DNA of 64,000 bases from Sphingomonas sp. ERG5 (GTDB lineage: Bacteria; Pseudomonadota; Alphaproteobacteria; Sphingomonadales; Sphingomonadaceae), in NCBI RefSeq assembly GCF_000803065.1, contig NZ_JSXI01000026.1:62001-126000 (forward strand). The letters run 5' to 3'. The notes beneath the pieces were generated by a model, which saw nothing but the letters and a program-made list of their open reading frames with translations, was not told the origin of the DNA and ran no database searches. Within the stretch, counting starts at the first letter, position 1; each line of letters starts with the position of its first letter. Positions 40,702 to 49,863 of this stretch are shown piece by piece. Both the position numbers and the translations under genes were made by a program.

Positions 40702-43121
40702 TAGAAATTGAAGCCCAGCGTACCGCCGAAATAGCGGTTCGCGTTCTTTGGACGGATCGCAAAGATATCGAGCGAGGTCAGATTGGCGGGAACCAACGCG
40801 GCGCTGGTCATTCCGGAATAATAGTTCTGATTGAACACGTTCTTAACGAACAATGTCAGGCTTAAGCCGTGCGCCGGCTGGCGCACCCCGAGCGACATAT
40901 CGACGAGTGCATAACCGTCCTGACGCAGCAACGGGTCCTGTTCCAGGGCGAATTGTTGATCGCTCTGATACGAAAGGTCCGCTTGAACGAAGCCGGTCAG
41001 ATTGGAGGCGATGGAGGCTTCATACCGGGGTGAGAGGTTGATCCGCCATGTCGGAGAAACCGGCAAGGCGCCGCCGCGCACATCCTGGGTTGGTCCACTG
41101 GTCAGCAACGTGCCGGCCGCATTTCGATATTGATAGCGATAGCAAGCGTTGGCGGGGCGAGCGCCCCCGATCGCGACCACTGACGCGCCGGGCTGAAATT
41201 GCGAAGGGCAATTGAGACCGTCGATATCGAAACGGTTCTTCGCGTAGGTGACCGCGGCGGTCACCGAGAAAGACTTGGCGGGGCGCAACGTAGCCTCGAT
41301 CTCGAACCCCTGCGTTCGCGATGATCCGGCATTGGTCTGGACATAGTTGACCACGCCGTTCAGCGGATCAGACCTGTTCGCCTGCACCTGAAGGTTGGTA
41401 TAATCGGCGCGGAATATTGCCGCTGCGATACTGAACGTTCCATCAGTGGTACGGCCCTTGAAACCGAGTTCATAGGCATTAACATGCTCCGGCTGAACCG
41501 GTTGCTGGTTGGCGAAGTCCGCGCTGATCTCAGTATTGAGGCCAAGGCCCTTATAGCCGCGTGTATAGCTGACATAGGCCTGGGCAAATCGGCTGAATTC
41601 ATATTGCAGTCCGGCCTTGCCTGTCACGGCATCATCGGATGCCGACGTTCCAGCCCATGTGCTGGCGGTGCCGCCGTAGGGCGTGTCGCCCGCGACTAGG
41701 ACGCCGAGACGCTGGCCGTCGACCGAGATACTTTCGTGCTGGACGCGCACCCCGCCAATTGCCTTTAGGCCGCCCACCAATTTCAACTCAGCCTGTCCGA
41801 AAAAGGCAATACTGCTGTTCTTCAGCTTTGAGAAACTGGCCAGCGATTGATAGCTGGGCGAAGGACAAGGCTGTCCCACCACGCCGGTTGCGCACACGGC
41901 CCGACGACGCGAGAAATAGCGATCGATCGCCACATTCGAATAAAAGCCGCCAACGACGTAAGTGAATGGGCCGGGATCGTTCGAGGCAATCCGGAGCTCC
42001 TGCGTAAAATTGGCAATATGCGTATTGCCATAATTGAGATCGAACTGCGCAGAAGATGCCGGGCTGATATAGACAGGTTGCGCGTAACCAAAAGCATCCA
42101 CCTCCTGGTTCTGGATGAGGTGGTAGCGCTGGTATGCTGTGATCGAGGTCAGCGTTGCCGATCCGAGATCGAGATTGGATTGTAGCGAGTAGGTCTGCTG
42201 ATCGCTTTTCGCATAGGTCTGGTCATTGTTCCATATCTGGTCGCTGTCGGGTCGAACAGTGATCGGGCCGGTCAGCAGCGCACGGAACGGATTGCCGATC
42301 TTGACCAGGACATTCTGGCAGCAATTAGCATCACTCTTGCGGTAATCGCCGGCAAGCAGGAACGTTAGAGTATCCGACGGCCTCCATTCCAACTTGCCGC
42401 GGAGGCCCCAGCTTTTGGTCGCATTTGCGTCATGCCCCGTCAGGACATTGCGGATATTGCCGCCGACGTCGTTATAATATCCGGTCAGCCGGACACCGAT
42501 CGTGTCCGTCAAAGGTCCCGAGACGGTTCCGCTCGCCCTGTATTCCCCCATTTCCGCAACGGTCAGGCTACCGCGCGCCTCGAGTGTCCGCGAAGGACGC
42601 TCTGTGACGACGCTGATGACCCCCGCAGTCGCGTTCTTCCCAAAAAGGGTTCCCTGCGGTCCACGTAGAACTTCCACCCGCTCGATATCGGCGAAATCAG
42701 TGAAATTCTGCGTCTGGCGGGCGCTGACGACGCCATCCACCACCAGCGCAACCGAGGACTCATTGCCAAGGCCGAAAAGCGATGTTCCGATGCCGCGGAT
42801 ACGGAAACTGCTGGCCACGGGATTCGCCGCCTGTTGAAAGGTCAGCGATGGGACAGCCTGTACCAGGCTGCTGGTATCGTTGATCTGGCGGGCAGCGAGT
42901 GCCTCGCCGGTGACGGCGGTGACGGCGAGCGGAACATCCTGAAGGCGCTCACTTCTCTTTTGTGCTGTGACGATGATGTCGTCCGAGCTTGAAAAGGTCT
43001 CATTTGGAGCGCCCGCCTTGGGATCCTGCCCGTTCGGCTGCTCGCTGGTGGTCTGCGCCACGGCCGGTGTCGACACCATCGCCGCGCTCGCCAGCAACGC
43101 GAGTATAGACGTTCGTCCCAT
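40701..43121 (-). CDS. Second TonB-dependent receptor of the glycan locus
   Basis: This 806-residue protein has a signal peptide (1-22, AVAQ), IIVTAQKRSERLQDVPLAVTAV at the TonB-box and plug start (given by its ends at about 49-71), plug motifs RIRGIGTS, VVDGVVSARQ and EVLRGPQGTLFGKNATAGVISV, and a beta-barrel ending RYFGGTLGFNF. It is paralogous to the receptor at 32754-35195, suggesting two related substrates or oligomer sizes. The ribosome site GGGGAGGAAA precedes the ATG. It is followed by the esterase in the same operon. Confidence 0.93.
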   Translation of the reverse strand: MGRTSILALLASAAMVSTPAVAQTTSEQPNGQDPKAGAPNETFSSSDDIIVTAQKRSERLQDVPLAVTAVTGEALAARQINDTSSLVQAVPSLTFQQAANPVASSFRIRGIGTSLFGLGNESSVALVVDGVVSARQTQNFTDFADIERVEVLRGPQGTLFGKNATAGVISVVTERPSRTLEARGSLTVAEMGEYRASGTVSGPLTDTIGVRLTGYYNDVGGNIRNVLTGHDANATKSWGLRGKLEWRPSDTLTFLLAGDYRKSDANCCQNVLVKIGNPFRALLTGPITVRPDSDQIWNNDQTYAKSDQQTYSLQSNLDLGSATLTSITAYQRYHLIQNQEVDAFGYAQPVYISPASSAQFDLNYGNTHIANFTQELRIASNDPGPFTYVVGGFYSNVAIDRYFSRRRAVCATGVVGQPCPSPSYQSLASFSKLKNSSIAFFGQAELKLVGGLKAIGGVRVQHESISVDGQRLGVLVAGDTPYGGTASTWAGTSASDDAVTGKAGLQYEFSRFAQAYVSYTRGYKGLGLNTEISADFANQQPVQPEHVNAYELGFKGRTTDGTFSIAAAIFRADYTNLQVQANRSDPLNGVVNYVQTNAGSSRTQGFEIEATLRPAKSFSVTAAVTYAKNRFDIDGLNCPSQFQPGASVVAIGGARPANACYRYQYRNAAGTLLTSGPTQDVRGGALPVSPTWRINLSPRYEASIASNLTGFVQADLSYQSDQQFALEQDPLLRQDGYALVDMSLGVRQPAHGLSLTLFVKNVFNQNYYSGMTSAALVPANLTSLDIFAIRPKNANRYFGGTLGFNF

Positions 43122-43201
43122 AGTTTCCTCCCCTGTTGTCGTGGCAAACGTCCTCGCTTTGCCTCCGATTCTTGGCGGGAGTTATAAGGTTATTTCGCGA
43201 A

Positions 43202-43215
43202 TGACAAGCTTGTCA
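43202..43215. promoter_or_regulatory. LacI-type operator before the second TonB receptor
   Basis: TGACAAGCTTGTCA, 81 bp upstream of the receptor start at 43121, with A and T flanks. It is the last of the five perfect copies and marks the right edge of the regulon. Confidence 0.85.
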
Positions 43216-43717
43216 TATCTGCAAAGGGCCTTTTATCCGGACCCGGCTGACCGGCAGCTTCCGGGATCGCGGCGATTGCGAAAGAACGACCAAGAAGGGG
43301 CGCGTAGGTGCACTTCCCTCTCGGTCCACCGCATGAAAATCGACGGTGTCCGCTTAGAAGTCGCGGGAGGAATGCCAGAATTCCGCCTAACGATCTGAAA
43401 GAGCGTAATATTTTGTAATGCGGGCGGCCCCTACCCCACATTTTTCCCCACATAGTTGGCGAGATTTCCTGAGGCCCGATGGAGCCTCAAGGCAGCTTTG
43501 CGCCCCATCTCAGCCGTTCAGGCTCATTCGGCGCGAGCCCGAAACCTGCCATACATCCCTCAGGTCTATCGGGCAGCTGATATCCCGGCCTCCATCATCA
43601 GCTTTGCCCGCATTGAGAGGTTGGCGCCGAGGCTTTCGGTGCCAACGCGGACCAGTTCGACGCGATCGCGCTCGAAAACTAAGCCGTCGTGGTTAGCGCT
43701 CCCTCCGCTTCAACAAG
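43216..43717. other. Non-coding or degraded stretch right of the glycan locus
   Basis: No supportable intact gene. Open frames here lack ribosome sites and recognisable domains. A short plus-strand stretch around 43610-43690 looks codon-like but is interrupted; it may be the tail of a gene once upstream of the efflux lipoprotein. Confidence 0.3.
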
Positions 43718-44001
43718 ATGAGCATGGCCCGCTGTCCCTTCCAATTACCGCATGTTGTTGCTGCCGCCGTTGCGCTCATGGTCGGCGGCTGCGCCAGCGT
43801 GCCGCACATAGTTCCCAGTCCTGCGATACTGGCTTTTGCTGCGCTTCGCCCGGACATATGTTCACCGCGCTCGCGGTCGATTGGCCGTCGGACGCATGGT
43901 GGCAGCGCTACCGCGATCACCAGCTAGACCGTCTGCTGAGCAAGGCAATCTCAAGTTCGCCATCGCTCGACGTCGCTGCTGCCCGAGTTCGGCGGGCCGC
44001 C
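43718..44001 (+). pseudogene. NodT-type RND outer-membrane lipoprotein, frameshifted and truncated
   Basis: The frame from ATG 43718 gives a lipoprotein signal with lipobox VGGC and then ASVP, as in NodT/OprM factors. Around 43855 the reading shifts by one frame and continues with VDWPSDAWWQRYRDHQLDRL and then PSLDVAAARVRRA, the typical N-terminal part of these efflux factors. Similarity stops at 44001, where the convergent gene's stop codon begins. The other 80 percent of the gene is missing. The fragment marks a recombination or insertion boundary. Confidence 0.75.
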
Positions 44002-45411
44002 TTAGTATCTGACCGCCAGACCGATGGACCATTTGGCGACCCGATCGTCCAGGTCGGTGGCACGCCCCCGCGTATACTTGAGGTCGGCGCCGAAGTGCTT
44101 GTCCGCGTCAAAATACATCGAGAGAGTGGACTCGAAGAGGCTGATGTCGCGTGACGCGCCGTCCACGACGAACATCGGCGTGTCGGTGACAACGAGGTCG
44201 ACGGGGAACCGGTCGATGCGACTTGATAGGCCAATGCCATACCGCAGGCCGATCCGCGTGAAGTCGTTGGCGTCGTCGCCGGTCCGCGTCCCGATCCTTG
44301 TGAAGTGGCCGTAGGCGATGCGTCCGTCGAGGATCGGCTCCCATTTCAGGGGAATGCCCCCGAGGTCGATGTTGCTGAAGCCGTTCACCGCAAGGTTCCT
44401 CGAGATCGAGATTGTCGGACGGTAGAGGAGGTTGAGTGCCAGCAGCCTGCTTTTGTCTTCGCGGTTGATCAGGAAATGCGGCGTGAAGGCGAGATACTGG
44501 CTCGCCGCGCGCTTGAAGCGGAACGAATAGGTGTCCTTGACGAGCTGGAACGTGGTGCCGAAGTCAAACGTGTTGCTGTCGAAGGTCCGGTCCTTGCCAG
44601 CGGCCTTGGACGTTTCGAGGTCGATGCCGAAATAGGGGATGAAGCCCCAGCTCAACCGGCGCGTCCGATCCTCGTTGAACACGCCCGGGAAAAGGACAGA
44701 ATAGCCGACGGCGGCCACCAGCTTGGTGGTCCCCTGCGACTTGATGGAGTCGTGCTCGAAGCTGATGTTGGCCTTGCTGGCGTCAGTGAAGCCCGGATCA
44801 TACTGCGCATAGATCAGGTCCTCGCCCTTGCCTCGGATGCGGATCGAGCCGGCGGGCCGGGCGGCGTCGGCAACCCTGTCGTTGAGGCCCCAGGCGGACT
44901 GCGGAGGCTTCGTCGAACCCGCAGGCTGCGGCGGGACGATCGCCAGCGCTTGGGTCGCAGAGGCTAGGCATTGGACCGAACCGCCGTCCTGGCGCATGAA
45001 TGCCGCTGGGTCGTTCCGCCAGCCGGCGAACGAAAAGTGGGCCGAGTCCGTCAGCGCGGTGTAGAAGAATTGCGAAGCCTTCTCGACCTTATTCACCTCG
45101 TCCTTGGTGCAGCCGATCTTGTCGCAGATCTTCGCGCCGTAGACGGCCATCGCAGCCCTGCTCGAGAGACCCGCGAAGTCCGGATCGTCTGGATTTGTCT
45201 TGCGCCATGCATCAAAGCGGACGCGGACCACGGCGGAGACGCCGCCCTGGATGAGGACCTCCTCGGCGAAGACCTCCTTGTCGATCGGCCCCTTGGCGTA
45301 GTCGGGGTTCGCGCAGATCGCGGGCGCGTCCGCAGCGATCGCGTTGGCCGTCCAGCAGACCGGGATGATCGTCGCCATAGCGCGCAGCGCTGCGCGAGAC
45401 GTCCGGCTCAC
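44002..45411 (-). CDS. Outer-membrane beta-barrel-like protein, unknown function
   Basis: This 469-residue protein has a signal peptide (about 1-27, AIAA). The first third contains several Cys residues (ICANP, KICDKIGC, VQCLA) and is probably globular. From about residue 190 onward, alternating polar and hydrophobic stretches rich in Tyr, Phe, Gly and Arg, ending in the aromatic KWSIGLAVRY, suggest an outer-membrane barrel. I do not recognise the family. It overlaps the preceding gene at 45408-45830 by 4 bp and is probably co-translated with it. Confidence 0.75.
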   Translation of the reverse strand: MSRTSRAALRAMATIIPVCWTANAIAADAPAICANPDYAKGPIDKEVFAEEVLIQGGVSAVVRVRFDAWRKTNPDDPDFAGLSSRAAMAVYGAKICDKIGCTKDEVNKVEKASQFFYTALTDSAHFSFAGWRNDPAAFMRQDGGSVQCLASATQALAIVPPQPAGSTKPPQSAWGLNDRVADAARPAGSIRIRGKGEDLIYAQYDPGFTDASKANISFEHDSIKSQGTTKLVAAVGYSVLFPGVFNEDRTRRLSWGFIPYFGIDLETSKAAGKDRTFDSNTFDFGTTFQLVKDTYSFRFKRAASQYLAFTPHFLINREDKSRLLALNLLYRPTISISRNLAVNGFSNIDLGGIPLKWEPILDGRIAYGHFTRIGTRTGDDANDFTRIGLRYGIGLSSRIDRFPVDLVVTDTPMFVVDGASRDISLFESTLSMYFDADKHFGADLKYTRGRATDLDDRVAKWSIGLAVRY

Positions 45412-45830
45412 TGCGTGTTTCCCGATACCATCACCTTGAAGTCGATGACGGTCTTGCCCTGTGCATCGGCGATGAATTGGTTGTCATAGGTGAAGGACCA
45501 GCCGAGTTTCAGGAGTTTCGCGGCCGTCTCAACCAAGAAGCCGTTCATCACCCCACCACAGATGTTCAGGTCGTCACACATCTTCTTCCCGCTGTCCGAC
45601 GCCGGGGAGTAGCCATTCACTCGCTCCGAGAGGTTCTCGTCGACGACCTGCGAAACGTCGAAAGCCTTGATGTGCACGCCGGCCATGGAGAAGTCCGGGT
45701 CGGCCGCAAGGCCGACGGATTTGATTCGTTCAAAAAGTTCGCGACCATGAGCGTTGTGGTGAAGGTGGTGAAGTGCGCGCTGCTCGCGACGTGTTTGCCG
45801 CGCGTGGTTGCGCAACGATGCTTTGCTCAT
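45408..45830 (-). CDS. Hypothetical 140-residue protein, partner of the barrel protein
   Basis: This 140-residue protein has a His/Arg-rich N-terminus (about 1-30), no signal peptide and no membrane helix. Two Cys lie in MCDDLNICGG (about 84-93). The C-terminal half looks compact with alternating strands. There is no recognised family. The ATGA overlap with the barrel gene indicates one operon, and both follow the three DUF3800 genes on the same strand after a 470-bp gap. Confidence 0.65.
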   Translation of the reverse strand: MSKASLRNHARQTRREQRALHHLHHNAHGRELFERIKSVGLAADPDFSMAGVHIKAFDVSQVVDENLSERVNGYSPASDSGKKMCDDLNICGGVMNGFLVETAAKLLKLGWSFTYDNQFIADAQGKTVIDFKVMVSGNTQ

Positions 45831-46300
45831 GGTCTCTATTCCCCACTTTGGACTGATGGGTCCAGCCGCCCATCTTTTGGGTTATCACCGTCCGTGGTCG
45901 TCGGCGAGTCGATGTCGCCATTTTGACTGTTAATAGTTAGTTGGCTTGACTTGGCGTCACTGGCGATCCTGGCCTAACCACTTTCGCAGTGCCGGCGACG
46001 AATTTCACCAGTCCCGCCTCATCTACTCAACCTAGTTGGACGCGCCGATGCTCTAGCGCCATCGACTGTTCGATCCGTCACACCTCCGCGCGGGCGAAGG
46101 CCTGGCCCTTTTGAGGCGGATCATCGATCCATGGCAGCAGGCGGCGTCGCTGCTCGGTCGTCGCTTCGACGCGGCCAACTCGCCTGTCATCGCACCCGTC
46201 TCGCCGAGCACCTGCAAGACGAGGCCGAGCAGGTCGGCGCCCTCGTCGATCAGTGCCGCTTACCGACTCGTAGCGCGACTATTGAATACTTGCAGCTATT
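45831..46300. other. Intergenic stretch with an AT-rich patch and possible gene debris
   Basis: The part nearest the 45408-45830 gene holds an AT-rich patch around 45920-45960 that may be its promoter. From about 46050 to 46290 plus-strand frames show codon-like composition broken by stops and frame changes, suggestive of a decayed gene I cannot name. Confidence 0.3.
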
Positions 46301-47437
46301 TCAGCGCTTCTCGAGCAGGAACGGAGGTGGATCGACATCGAATTGCATCGACATCTGATTGTAGAACTGTGGCATTCTTCGCAGAAGATCCTCGCCGCTT
46401 TCGGCCCGCCTCGTGAGTTCGATCATCATGATCGTATTGAGGAAGTTCGGCTTACGCTCGATCCGGAGTTGGTCGATGTCGGGCCACACACTGTCCTCAT
46501 TGAACCACGGAAAGCAGACGTCGAGAATATCGCGACCCCGCGGCATATGCCGGTCGCGGGACGCCAACGCGCTGATGGACGCGATCATGTCCGCCAGCTG
46601 CAGGCCGGGCAACGAAGCTGAGGACCCGAACTCGATAGGCCCGGCTAGGTTGACGACGAGGGGTGACGAGCGCCCGCGCATCGTCATGTAAGGTATGTCC
46701 TCGCGGCCAATCATCTCGTCGAAGAAATCGCGGAACTGGAGAAGCGGCTTGGACTGGTCGAAGATCACGTCGAGTTGTCCGTGGCGCTCGCCCATGACCC
46801 GCAGCACGGACATGGCCGAACTGAGGCTGAGGTCCAGCACCCACTGGATGCGGCCATCCGCGTCCGCGAGGCTGGCGACCTCGGCCTCGATCTGCGGGCG
46901 GCAGGCCTCGATGAATCGGTTTATCGTGGCGATGGCGTTTTCCGTGCCGGCGCTGAATCCTGCGAAAACCTCAGCGCTCTCACCCGGCTTGCGGCTCAGC
47001 ATCTTCTGGAAACGGTCGGCGATGTGGGCGGCCGCATTGTCACCGAAGCGAAGGTGGGACCAGATGATGTTCGCGACGTGGAGATGGAATTCGCGCTCGT
47101 AGAAGAACATGTTGTTCGGGGCGAGCACCGGTTCGTAGATGTATTCGAAGAACTTGCAGGCCAGGCTGAAGAGCTTGTCGTTCACGACCACGGTCGCGCG
47201 ATCCCCTAGCCGTTCCGACAGCCAGCGGACGACCTCGAGCGCGTCGGAACGCTTGTAGATTTGCCGGCCCTTGATCTCGGCGCCGAGCACGCCGAACCTG
47301 GTCCGGAACTCCTGGACTAGCAAGGCCGCGGCGTCGGGCTCGATCGCCACGGCCGAGTAACCGAAGAAGGGCTGGTCCGTATCGAGCAGTTTGTCACCGG
47401 TGAACCCGGCGTCGTCGCAGTATATCGTCGTCGCCAT
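46301..47437 (-). CDS. DUF3800-family protein (first of three)
   Basis: This 378-residue protein has an N-terminal acidic motif reading YCDDAGFTG where the family norm is xDESG. The C-terminal motif LQLADMIAS contributes another Asp near residue 290. DUF3800 proteins are predicted to have an RNase H-like fold, with such acidic residues as a possible metal site. The Glu-to-Asp and Ser-to-Ala changes at the first motif may alter activity. The start at 47437 is chosen over 47479 because the protein then begins at the family N-terminus. It is last in a row of three paralogues. Confidence 0.75.
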   Translation of the reverse strand: MATTIYCDDAGFTGDKLLDTDQPFFGYSAVAIEPDAAALLVQEFRTRFGVLGAEIKGRQIYKRSDALEVVRWLSERLGDRATVVVNDKLFSLACKFFEYIYEPVLAPNNMFFYEREFHLHVANIIWSHLRFGDNAAAHIADRFQKMLSRKPGESAEVFAGFSAGTENAIATINRFIEACRPQIEAEVASLADADGRIQWVLDLSLSSAMSVLRVMGERHGQLDVIFDQSKPLLQFRDFFDEMIGREDIPYMTMRGRSSPLVVNLAGPIEFGSSASLPGLQLADMIASISALASRDRHMPRGRDILDVCFPWFNEDSVWPDIDQLRIERKPNFLNTIMMIELTRRAESGEDLLRRMPQFYNQMSMQFDVDPPPFLLEKR

Positions 47438-47494
47438 GGAAGCTCCATCGGTGGGAGTGGGCGTCCAACGTGTGGACACCCGATCGGTTTCGGC

Positions 47495-48568
47495 TCAGTG
47501 AAAGCCAGCCTTGCGCAGCAGCGTGTCGGCGGCGACCAGGTTGATCCCGCGCGCTTCTGGCTGGTGGGTCAATTCCATCACGTTTTGCATGGTGGTCCCG
47601 GCCTCTGCGGAAGGGCGTCTCCCCGTCGCCGCGTCCCGGAAGAAGCGCATCACGAAGCCCGCGAGCACGTCGGCCGCCTGGACGCCTGGCTCGGAGCTGC
47701 TCGCGAACGCGAGGGACGCGTGCTCGCGCAGTCTGTAGTCGGCGTTGGGCAGGATCGGGACCGCCTCCTCGCTGGAGAGACGCTCCATCATCTTCTTGGC
47801 CTCTGTCAGTATCTCGCCGAACAGCATGTGCTCGTCGTGGACCAGGGTCACGTCGGCCAAGTGCCCCCGACGGTATTTGTTGATGCGCGCGTAGATGTTC
47901 GTCAGCGCGGAAAGGCCAGGAAGTATCGAGATCGAGCGACCCGTCACACTTCGGTCGGGAGCCGGCAGGAAGCGGAGGTGCCCGTCTGGCTCTTGTGTGC
48001 CCACGACATCGGCGAGGCTATCGTCGATCATCTCGATGAGGAGGTCGCGAAATTCCCCTCGCTCTGGTTCGCGCGCCCATTTTCGCAGCGCCGGATAGAC
48101 GGCCTCTAGGTCGGCCGGCAGCTCCGTCTCGCAGGCCTTCGCGTAGGCGATCAGGACGATGTCTGGCAAAGACCCCGCCATCAGTTCCACGATGACCTTT
48201 CGCATGATCAAGGCTTTGCCCATCTCATCGAATCCCCGTACCGGAGGCAGGACTAGATAGTTCATCAGGTTGATGATCATCAGGAAGCGCTTGTCCATCA
48301 TCTCGATGAACAGCGGACTGTCGGTCGCGAGCAGGTAGTCGGCGATGCCACCCGCGACCTCGGGCTTCTTCACGAGGTTCGTCGAGCGGAGCTCGGCGCC
48401 GACCACTCCGTGAAGATCGGCCAGACGCCGCAGTTCGGCCGCCAGCGCCACGCCGTCGCGGACGCCGATGGCCGCCAGCACGAAGATCGGCTGATCACCG
48501 AAATCGAGGTGTGCGCCGACCTTGGCTACATCGCCGGTGCTCCCGCTCTCGTCGAGATAGAACCGCAT
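47495..48568 (-). CDS. DUF3800-family protein (second of three)
   Basis: This 357-residue protein begins MRFYLDESGSTG, the canonical DUF3800 opening, and carries VQAADVLAGFV near residue 310 as the second acidic motif. It is shorter and more divergent than the flanking copies. It lies 37 bp downstream of the third copy and 57 bp upstream of the first, so the three are probably one transcript. Catalytic role and substrate are unknown. Confidence 0.75.
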   Translation of the reverse strand: MRFYLDESGSTGDVAKVGAHLDFGDQPIFVLAAIGVRDGVALAAELRRLADLHGVVGAELRSTNLVKKPEVAGGIADYLLATDSPLFIEMMDKRFLMIINLMNYLVLPPVRGFDEMGKALIMRKVIVELMAGSLPDIVLIAYAKACETELPADLEAVYPALRKWAREPERGEFRDLLIEMIDDSLADVVGTQEPDGHLRFLPAPDRSVTGRSISILPGLSALTNIYARINKYRRGHLADVTLVHDEHMLFGEILTEAKKMMERLSSEEAVPILPNADYRLREHASLAFASSSEPGVQAADVLAGFVMRFFRDAATGRRPSAEAGTTMQNVMELTHQPEARGINLVAADTLLRKAGFH

Positions 48569-48605
48569 CAGGCTTCAACCCTGCAGTTTGCGCGACGCCT
48601 CTGCA

Positions 48606-49766
48606 TCAATCGGTCGCGCCGAGGCGAGCGAAGTCCCCCCGATCCCAGCTCAGTTCGGCCTGCGCGTAGAGTTCGGGCAGGAGGAGATACGGATTCTCCC
48701 CGTTTCTCGCCCGCTCGCCGAGCCCGAACAGGATGAGCCAGTTCACGGCCGCCTGCCGCGATCCGGGCTCCACCACGCTGAAGTCGGGCATGATGGAGTG
48801 CGAATGCTGATGCGGATCGAGGGACCCGGCGATCTCCTCGAGCCCCCGCCGCTCCAGATCGCCGCGAAGGCAGGCGGTGGCGGCGCCCGCCACGATGTCG
48901 GCCAGCTGGAGCGAAGGATGGCCGCGCGAGTCGGCGAACTTGATGGGTTCGGACAGTCGCCACCCTTGGCGCTCGCCATGGTTGAACCGATTGTCGGTGA
49001 ACTGGGCGATCGAGGCGATCGTCTCGTCGGTGAGTTCTCCGGCAACGGCCTCGAGCGGCCGGCTATCGTCGCAGGTCACCTTCAGGCGGGCGCCGTCGGC
49101 CCCGAAGTGGCTGAGCAGGCTCCAGAGTCCAGAGATGCCGAGGTCGAGTGTCCAGCGCCCCCCGTCCGGCACTTGCGCGAGACCTTCCAAGTTGTCCGCG
49201 AGTATCTGGTCGCGGTAGCCCTGCGCGAACCGACGGATCATCTCGAAGGGATTTTCCGGATCGAGCGCTTGGACGGGGTCGAAGAGTGAAGGTGCCAGCG
49301 TAGGGTCGAGCGTGCGCATGAACGCCTCGAACTCGCGGATCGCACGCTCGGCCACGTCGTCGCCCGCGACGAAGAACGCGTAGCAATACATCCCGACGAA
49401 TCGATGGAGGTTCTTTTCGTAGAGGAGGGAAGGATCCTCCTTGAAGACCGGCTCGTAGATGTATTCGAACAGCTTGGTGCAGGCGCCCAGCAGCTTGTCG
49501 AAGAGGACGAAGCGGTAGCGGCCGGTGATTGACTCTAGGACGTCGAGCACGAAGGCGCGCCCAGGCGTCGTCTTGAGGAGCGTGTTGGACTTGAGTTCCT
49601 GCCCGGGAATTCCATGCCGCCTGCGCGCCGCATCGAGGATCGACCATGCCTCCTCGTCCGGCACGGCGACGGCGGCGAAGCTGAACACGCGCTGTTCCGG
49701 ATCGAGCAACCGGGTGCCCGTATATCCTGATTCGTCGCAGAAGACCTCGATGGGTTGGTCGGGCAT
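48606..49766 (-). CDS. DUF3800-family protein (third of three)
   Basis: This 386-residue protein begins with EVFCDESGYTGTRLLD, closely resembling the opening of the first copy, and shares with it the FEYIYEPV segment (about residue 110) and LQLADIVAG near residue 285. The first and third copies are therefore the closer pair. The start at 49766 is preferred; the open frame continues to 50039 into the divergent gene. It is the first gene of the DUF3800 row, 97 bp from the divergent membrane-protein gene. Confidence 0.78.
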   Translation of the reverse strand: MPDQPIEVFCDESGYTGTRLLDPEQRVFSFAAVAVPDEEAWSILDAARRRHGIPGQELKSNTLLKTTPGRAFVLDVLESITGRYRFVLFDKLLGACTKLFEYIYEPVFKEDPSLLYEKNLHRFVGMYCYAFFVAGDDVAERAIREFEAFMRTLDPTLAPSLFDPVQALDPENPFEMIRRFAQGYRDQILADNLEGLAQVPDGGRWTLDLGISGLWSLLSHFGADGARLKVTCDDSRPLEAVAGELTDETIASIAQFTDNRFNHGERQGWRLSEPIKFADSRGHPSLQLADIVAGAATACLRGDLERRGLEEIAGSLDPHQHSHSIMPDFSVVEPGSRQAAVNWLILFGLGERARNGENPYLLLPELYAQAELSWDRGDFARLGATD

Positions 49767-49863
49767 GTTGGATAGATAGGGCCGTAACGGCGATGTGCCA
49801 GTATGATGGCTAACCGCACCGGTGGCGTTCATGCTACGCGAAGCCAGTTTGGAGGGCACCGGC

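Noticed and set aside
43456-44154. 232-codon plus-strand frame across the NodT remnant
   Set aside because: Only its middle part is meaningful, as the second half of a frameshifted NodT gene; the ends are random sequence and overlap the convergent gene.
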